Shown here one piece after another: positions 6,055-7,913 of a stretch of DNA of 7,913 bases; positions within the stretch are counted from its first letter, which is position 1; the number at the start of each line of letters is the position of its first letter. The stretch is from RBG-13-66-14 sp964436465. Lineage in GTDB: Bacteria; RBG-13-66-14. Where the stretch lies: NCBI GenBank assembly GCA_964436465.1, contig CAYTCV010000084.1, forward strand, positions 1 through 7,913. Reading direction: 5' to 3'. A program made the translations under genes and the position numbers. A model generated the notes under the pieces. It searched no databases. It was not told where the DNA came from and saw nothing but the letters and a program-made list of their open reading frames with translations.

Positions 6055-6067
6055 GGGCGATGCGCCC
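6055..6067. promoter_or_regulatory. Inverted repeat abutting the -35 element (possible operator), copy 2
   Basis: GGGCG, ATG, CGCCC: the same arms as at 5348-5360 with a different central triplet, again touching the -35 element. Retention of arms with change of centre is what a protein-binding dyad or hairpin stem would show, but two recent duplicates give weak statistics. Confidence 0.4.
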
Positions 6068-6081
6068 CCGTCGTCCGGCGG

Positions 6082-6591
6082 TCAATCGAAGAAAATTTCG
6101 ACCGACAACCGAGGACCGTCCTCCCCGGACGGATGGTACTCCACGTAGCTGTCGGTGGCACCGCCGGTCCAGTAACACCCGAAAACCGGTCCCGTGCCGC
6201 TCCTATCCCCCGGTCCGAGGAGCGCCTCGAATCCATCGCAGAGTCGTTGATACTCCGCTTCGAGACGGGCCAGCGTTTCATCGGAGTCGTCCACGGCCTT
6301 GACTCCGTACGACAGGTGGAGCACCCGGCCGGCCTCGTAGTCGGAGAGGTACACCGTGACCTGCTCGTTGCCGAGTTCGGAGTGGCGGAAGGCGGAGGGC
6401 TCCTGTAAAAGAGTCGCGGCGATGAGCCACCCCTGCGAGTCTATGGCCCGCGATACCTCGTCGTAGGAGGTGTTGTAGGGGTTGATGCCGAGTACCGGCT
6501 CCCGGTCCACGGTTGCTCCTTCGGGCTCAGTCGTCGACATGGCGGTCAATGCCCCGACAAGGGTGAGAAGGATGACGGGAAAAAACCGCAT
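6082..6591 (-). CDS. Secreted, strongly diverged paralogue-family protein
   Basis: This is a 169-residue exported protein. ATG at 6589-6591 follows GAAGGGAG, and residues 1-18 (MRFFPVILLTLVGALTAM) form a signal peptide. Family resemblance is limited: EPVLGINPYN at 31-40 replaces DPFLPGLxLG, VSRAIDSQGW at 46-55 keeps the V-x-x-A-x-x-x-x-G-W core, a helix-rich region (LARLEAEYQRLCDGFEALLGPG, 108-129) ends in GPG where others have GEP, then GCYWTGG at 138-144 and the final strand LSVEIFF. It also has a longer polar linker after the signal peptide. Assignment to the family rests on this order of motifs plus position in the array, so it is less certain than for the others. No promoter is obvious in the 109-base gap upstream. 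Function unknown. Confidence 0.8.
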   Translation of the reverse strand: MRFFPVILLTLVGALTAMSTTEPEGATVDREPVLGINPYNTSYDEVSRAIDSQGWLIAATLLQEPSAFRHSELGNEQVTVYLSDYEAGRVLHLSYGVKAVDDSDETLARLEAEYQRLCDGFEALLGPGDRSGTGPVFGCYWTGGATDSYVEYHPSGEDGPRLSVEIFFD

Positions 6592-6673
6592 GCGGTCGCT
6601 CCCTTCGTCGTTTTTTACCGGGGCATTACCCGTTTCGCCTCCGGGAGGTGTCCGGTCCCGTCGGTGGCGGCTT

Positions 6674-6702
6674 CCGGACCCGGCCGCGGTCCCGGTTTTG
6701 TT
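6674..6702 (+). terminator. Hairpin followed by a short T-tract, plus-strand orientation
   Basis: CCGGACC (6674-6680) can pair with GGTCCCGG (6688-6695, one bulged base) around a 7-base loop, followed by TTTTGTT. This looks like a weak factor-independent terminator for plus-strand transcription, although no plus-strand gene lies before it; it sits right at the 3' end of the 6701-7132 gene. It may be chance in GC-rich DNA. Confidence 0.25.
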
Positions 6703-7132
6703 AGACCCAGGTGACCGTGACGAGGAGGTCGGCGCCGGAGGTGTGCAGCGCGATGGTGTACATGCCGGGGACTATCCAGAGTTGCGCTCCGTCCACGCTC
6801 GTCGCCGCCGGACCGTCCCAGACCTTGACGATGCGCTCGAACCAGGCGTCGAGCTTCTCCCCCAGTGCCACCGACGAAAGCCCCCGGAGGGTGTACTCGG
6901 CGAAGACCGGCGAGCCGCCGCTGAAGCGGTACTCCAGGCTTTCGTCGCCCCGTTCGCCGAGGATGAGGTCGTCGGACGACTCCTGCAGGGTATACCCCGC
7001 GTCCGTCATGGCCGACCGCACGGCGTCGGCGACGGCCCCGAAGGGGATGTCCTCGAGGAAGGGGTCCGCCGGCACGACGTTGGCGGCCAGAGCGGCGGTG
7101 AAGGCCAGGATTACGAACGCGAAGCTCTTCAT
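6701..7132 (-). CDS. Secreted paralogue-family protein
   Basis: This is a 143-residue exported protein. ATG at 7130-7132 has GAGGAG 6 bases upstream. The signal peptide is MKSFAFVILAFTAALAA (cleavage near residue 17). The domain shows ADPFLEDIPFGA at 22-33, VRSAMTDAGY at 38-47, LEYRFSGGS at 66-74, EYTLRG, LDAWFERIVKVWDGP at 94-108 (DGP for GEP), LWIVPGMYTIAL at 118-129 and LLVTVTW. LWIVPGMYTI resembles YWNIPGMEIW of the protein encoded at 4230-4688, suggesting these two are closer to each other in that loop. It is among the shortest members, close to the minimal domain. No convincing promoter was seen in the 162-base gap upstream, so read-through from the 7295-7828 gene is possible. Function unknown. 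Confidence 0.85.
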   Translation of the reverse strand: MKSFAFVILAFTAALAANVVPADPFLEDIPFGAVADAVRSAMTDAGYTLQESSDDLILGERGDESLEYRFSGGSPVFAEYTLRGLSSVALGEKLDAWFERIVKVWDGPAATSVDGAQLWIVPGMYTIALHTSGADLLVTVTWV

Positions 7133-7294
7133 GGGCGACTCCTCAAGGCATGGCTCCGGTTAATGAGACAAACTCTTTCGTCGCAAGCGTCTTTCGGGCC
7201 CTCATCGGTTTACGTTCCGGTCGATCCGCGGAGAGACGACGCACCCCTCCGAGGGTAATACGTAACTTCAGCGGCTTCGGGTTCCTCCGGACGG

Positions 7295-7828
7295 TCAGTC
7301 GCCCTCCGGGACCCGGAGCGGGACGAGTTGGACCGAGGCGACGAGTTTCGTATCCCACACCGGCGCCAGGACGAGCTCGAGCCGGCTCGAATCCCGGTCG
7401 GGCCAGGTGTGCCTCCATAACTCGTCGTTCTTCTCCGTGACGCCCGGCCCGACGATGTAATCGAAGGCCCCGGCCAGCCGGTCGAACTCTAGCTGAATCA
7501 TCTCGACGGCGTGCGCGACTTCCAGCCAGGGGACCAGGGTGTACTCCACCGTGAGCAGGTCCTGGTGGGTCTCGTCGGGCACGGGAGGGGCGGGGGTGAA
7601 GGTGAAGGCCAGGCGCTCGTCGCGGCCGTCCCCCACGCGAACCGCCGTCACCCGTTCCCCGTCGACCTCGATTTGGGTCCAGCCGCGCTCCGCGAGGACG
7701 CCGGTCACGTAGTCCACGCTCGTCGCCACCACGGGCGTGCCGAGGATGGGCTCGACGTAGTCCAGCACCCCGGCGTCGGCCAGGCAGACGACGGCGAGTG
7801 TGAGCAGGAAAACCCAGGTCATGCGCAT
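7295..7828 (-). CDS. Secreted diverged paralogue-family protein, first gene of the array
   Basis: This is a 177-residue exported protein. ATG at 7826-7828 is chosen because GAGGGAG lies 6 bases upstream and the signal peptide MRMTWVFLLTLAVVCLADA follows; the longer frame from 7894 begins upstream of the -10 element and is rejected. The sequence before C15 is not a lipobox, so signal peptidase I cleavage (near A17-A19) is expected. Family-like features are VEPILGTPV at 25-33, VTGVLAERGW at 41-50, LAFTFT at 73-78, LLTVEYTLVPW at 91-101, a longer helix VEMIQLEFDRLAGAF at 108-122, GPG, ELWRHTW and a final beta pair ELVLAPV and LVASVQLVPL. The central GEP motif is missing and the loops are longer, so it is one of the most distant members. 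It has the strongest promoter in the window. Function unknown. Confidence 0.82.
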   Translation of the reverse strand: MRMTWVFLLTLAVVCLADAGVLDYVEPILGTPVVATSVDYVTGVLAERGWTQIEVDGERVTAVRVGDGRDERLAFTFTPAPPVPDETHQDLLTVEYTLVPWLEVAHAVEMIQLEFDRLAGAFDYIVGPGVTEKNDELWRHTWPDRDSSRLELVLAPVWDTKLVASVQLVPLRVPEGD

Positions 7829-7882
7829 GAACGGCTCCCTCGGGGTTGGTCGTATCTGCGACGGCGCAGCCGTAATTGGTAA

Positions 7883-7911
7883 ATTATAGCCCAACCGGGG
7901 TCGGGCTTCAA
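7883..7911 (-). promoter_or_regulatory. Strong sigma70-type promoter at the head of the array
   Basis: The minus strand reads TTGAAG (7906-7911), 17 bases, then the consensus TATAAT (7883-7888). Transcription would begin near 7876, leaving a leader of about 48 bases. The spacer is itself an imperfect inverted repeat (GCCCGACC and GGTTGGGC at 7889-7906), which could bind a repressor. Confidence 0.75.
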
Positions 7912-7913
7912 AT

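Larger units (their letters stand above)
5779..6067 (-). repeat. Direct repeat, copy 2: duplicated promoter, leader and 5' half of gene
   Basis: This is the partner of 5074-5360. The conserved span includes the dyad, both promoter elements, the leader and the first 68 codons or so; its upstream edge lies 14 bases short of the stop of the preceding gene. Confidence 0.7.

Noticed and set aside
6638..6648. Palindrome CCTCCGGGAGG in the gap before the 6082-6591 gene
   Set aside because: Eleven bases with a one-base centre arise easily in such GC-rich DNA, and no promoter or T-tract is attached to it.
6482..7258. Long plus-strand open frame of 258 codons
   Set aside because: It lies opposite parts of two signal-peptide genes with good ribosome sites, and its translation is an arginine/valine/glycine-rich mixture without domains. 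It is typical of an antisense frame in GC-rich DNA.
7143..7418. Minus-strand open frame of 91 codons upstream of the 6701-7132 gene
   Set aside because: It overlaps the 3' end of the first array gene in another frame, is arginine/proline-rich at its start and has no domain or signal peptide.
7829..7894. Longer N-terminus for the first array gene, starting at 7894
   Set aside because: The start codon would lie upstream of the TATAAT element at 7883-7888 and would place a polar leader before the signal peptide; the ATG at 7826-7828 has a well-spaced ribosome site.
1..7913. CRISPR array, tRNA or rRNA genes, insertion-sequence ends
   Set aside because: I looked for regularly spaced short repeats, tRNA-like cloverleaf and CCA ends, and transposase motifs on both strands, and found none. 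The only repeats are the gene-family duplications.

Overview
The window comes from a high-GC bacterium with ordinary bacterial signals: Shine-Dalgarno sequences, ATG/GTG/TTG starts and sigma70-type promoters. I cannot assign a lineage. Tandem arrays of unrecognised secreted proteins recall uncultivated candidate phyla, but that is only an impression. The first ~165 bases are strikingly AT-rich and the remainder is GC-rich, so the left edge may be a boundary of acquired DNA.

Layout from left to right. Positions 1-126 (minus) hold the 5' end of a small membrane-protein gene that runs off the window. Positions 165-1106 (plus) encode a tandem-GNAT acetyltransferase. Everything from 1111 to 7828 lies on the minus strand, so it is read from right to left. 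At the far (3') end, 1111-1959 encodes a membrane-anchored, helix-rich protein. The other ten genes (1970-7828) encode small proteins with signal peptides that belong, on my reading, to one divergent paralogous family. Most begin the mature part with [D/E]-P-F-[LIV]-x-G-L, then V-x-x-A-L-x-x-x-G-W. Many continue with a central W/Y-rich helix ending in F/Y-G-E-P and C-terminal beta strands with the pattern V-x-I-T-I. One gene carries the domain twice, giving eleven copies. I do not recognise the family by name.

Expression. Good promoters lie in front of the 7295-7828 gene (TTGAAG, 17 bp, TATAAT) and in front of both close paralogues at 5443-5982 and 4783-5277 (each TTGACC, 17 bp, TATCAT). The last two promoters each abut an inverted repeat GGGCG-N3-CGCCC. 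The block 4688 to 1111 looks like one operon: intergenic gaps are 10, 17 and 10 bp, there are two 4-bp stop/start overlaps, and it ends with the membrane protein. No function can be deduced. The reasonable inference is a locally amplified, diversifying set of exported single-domain proteins with their own promoter units, co-transcribed in part with an envelope-anchored partner.
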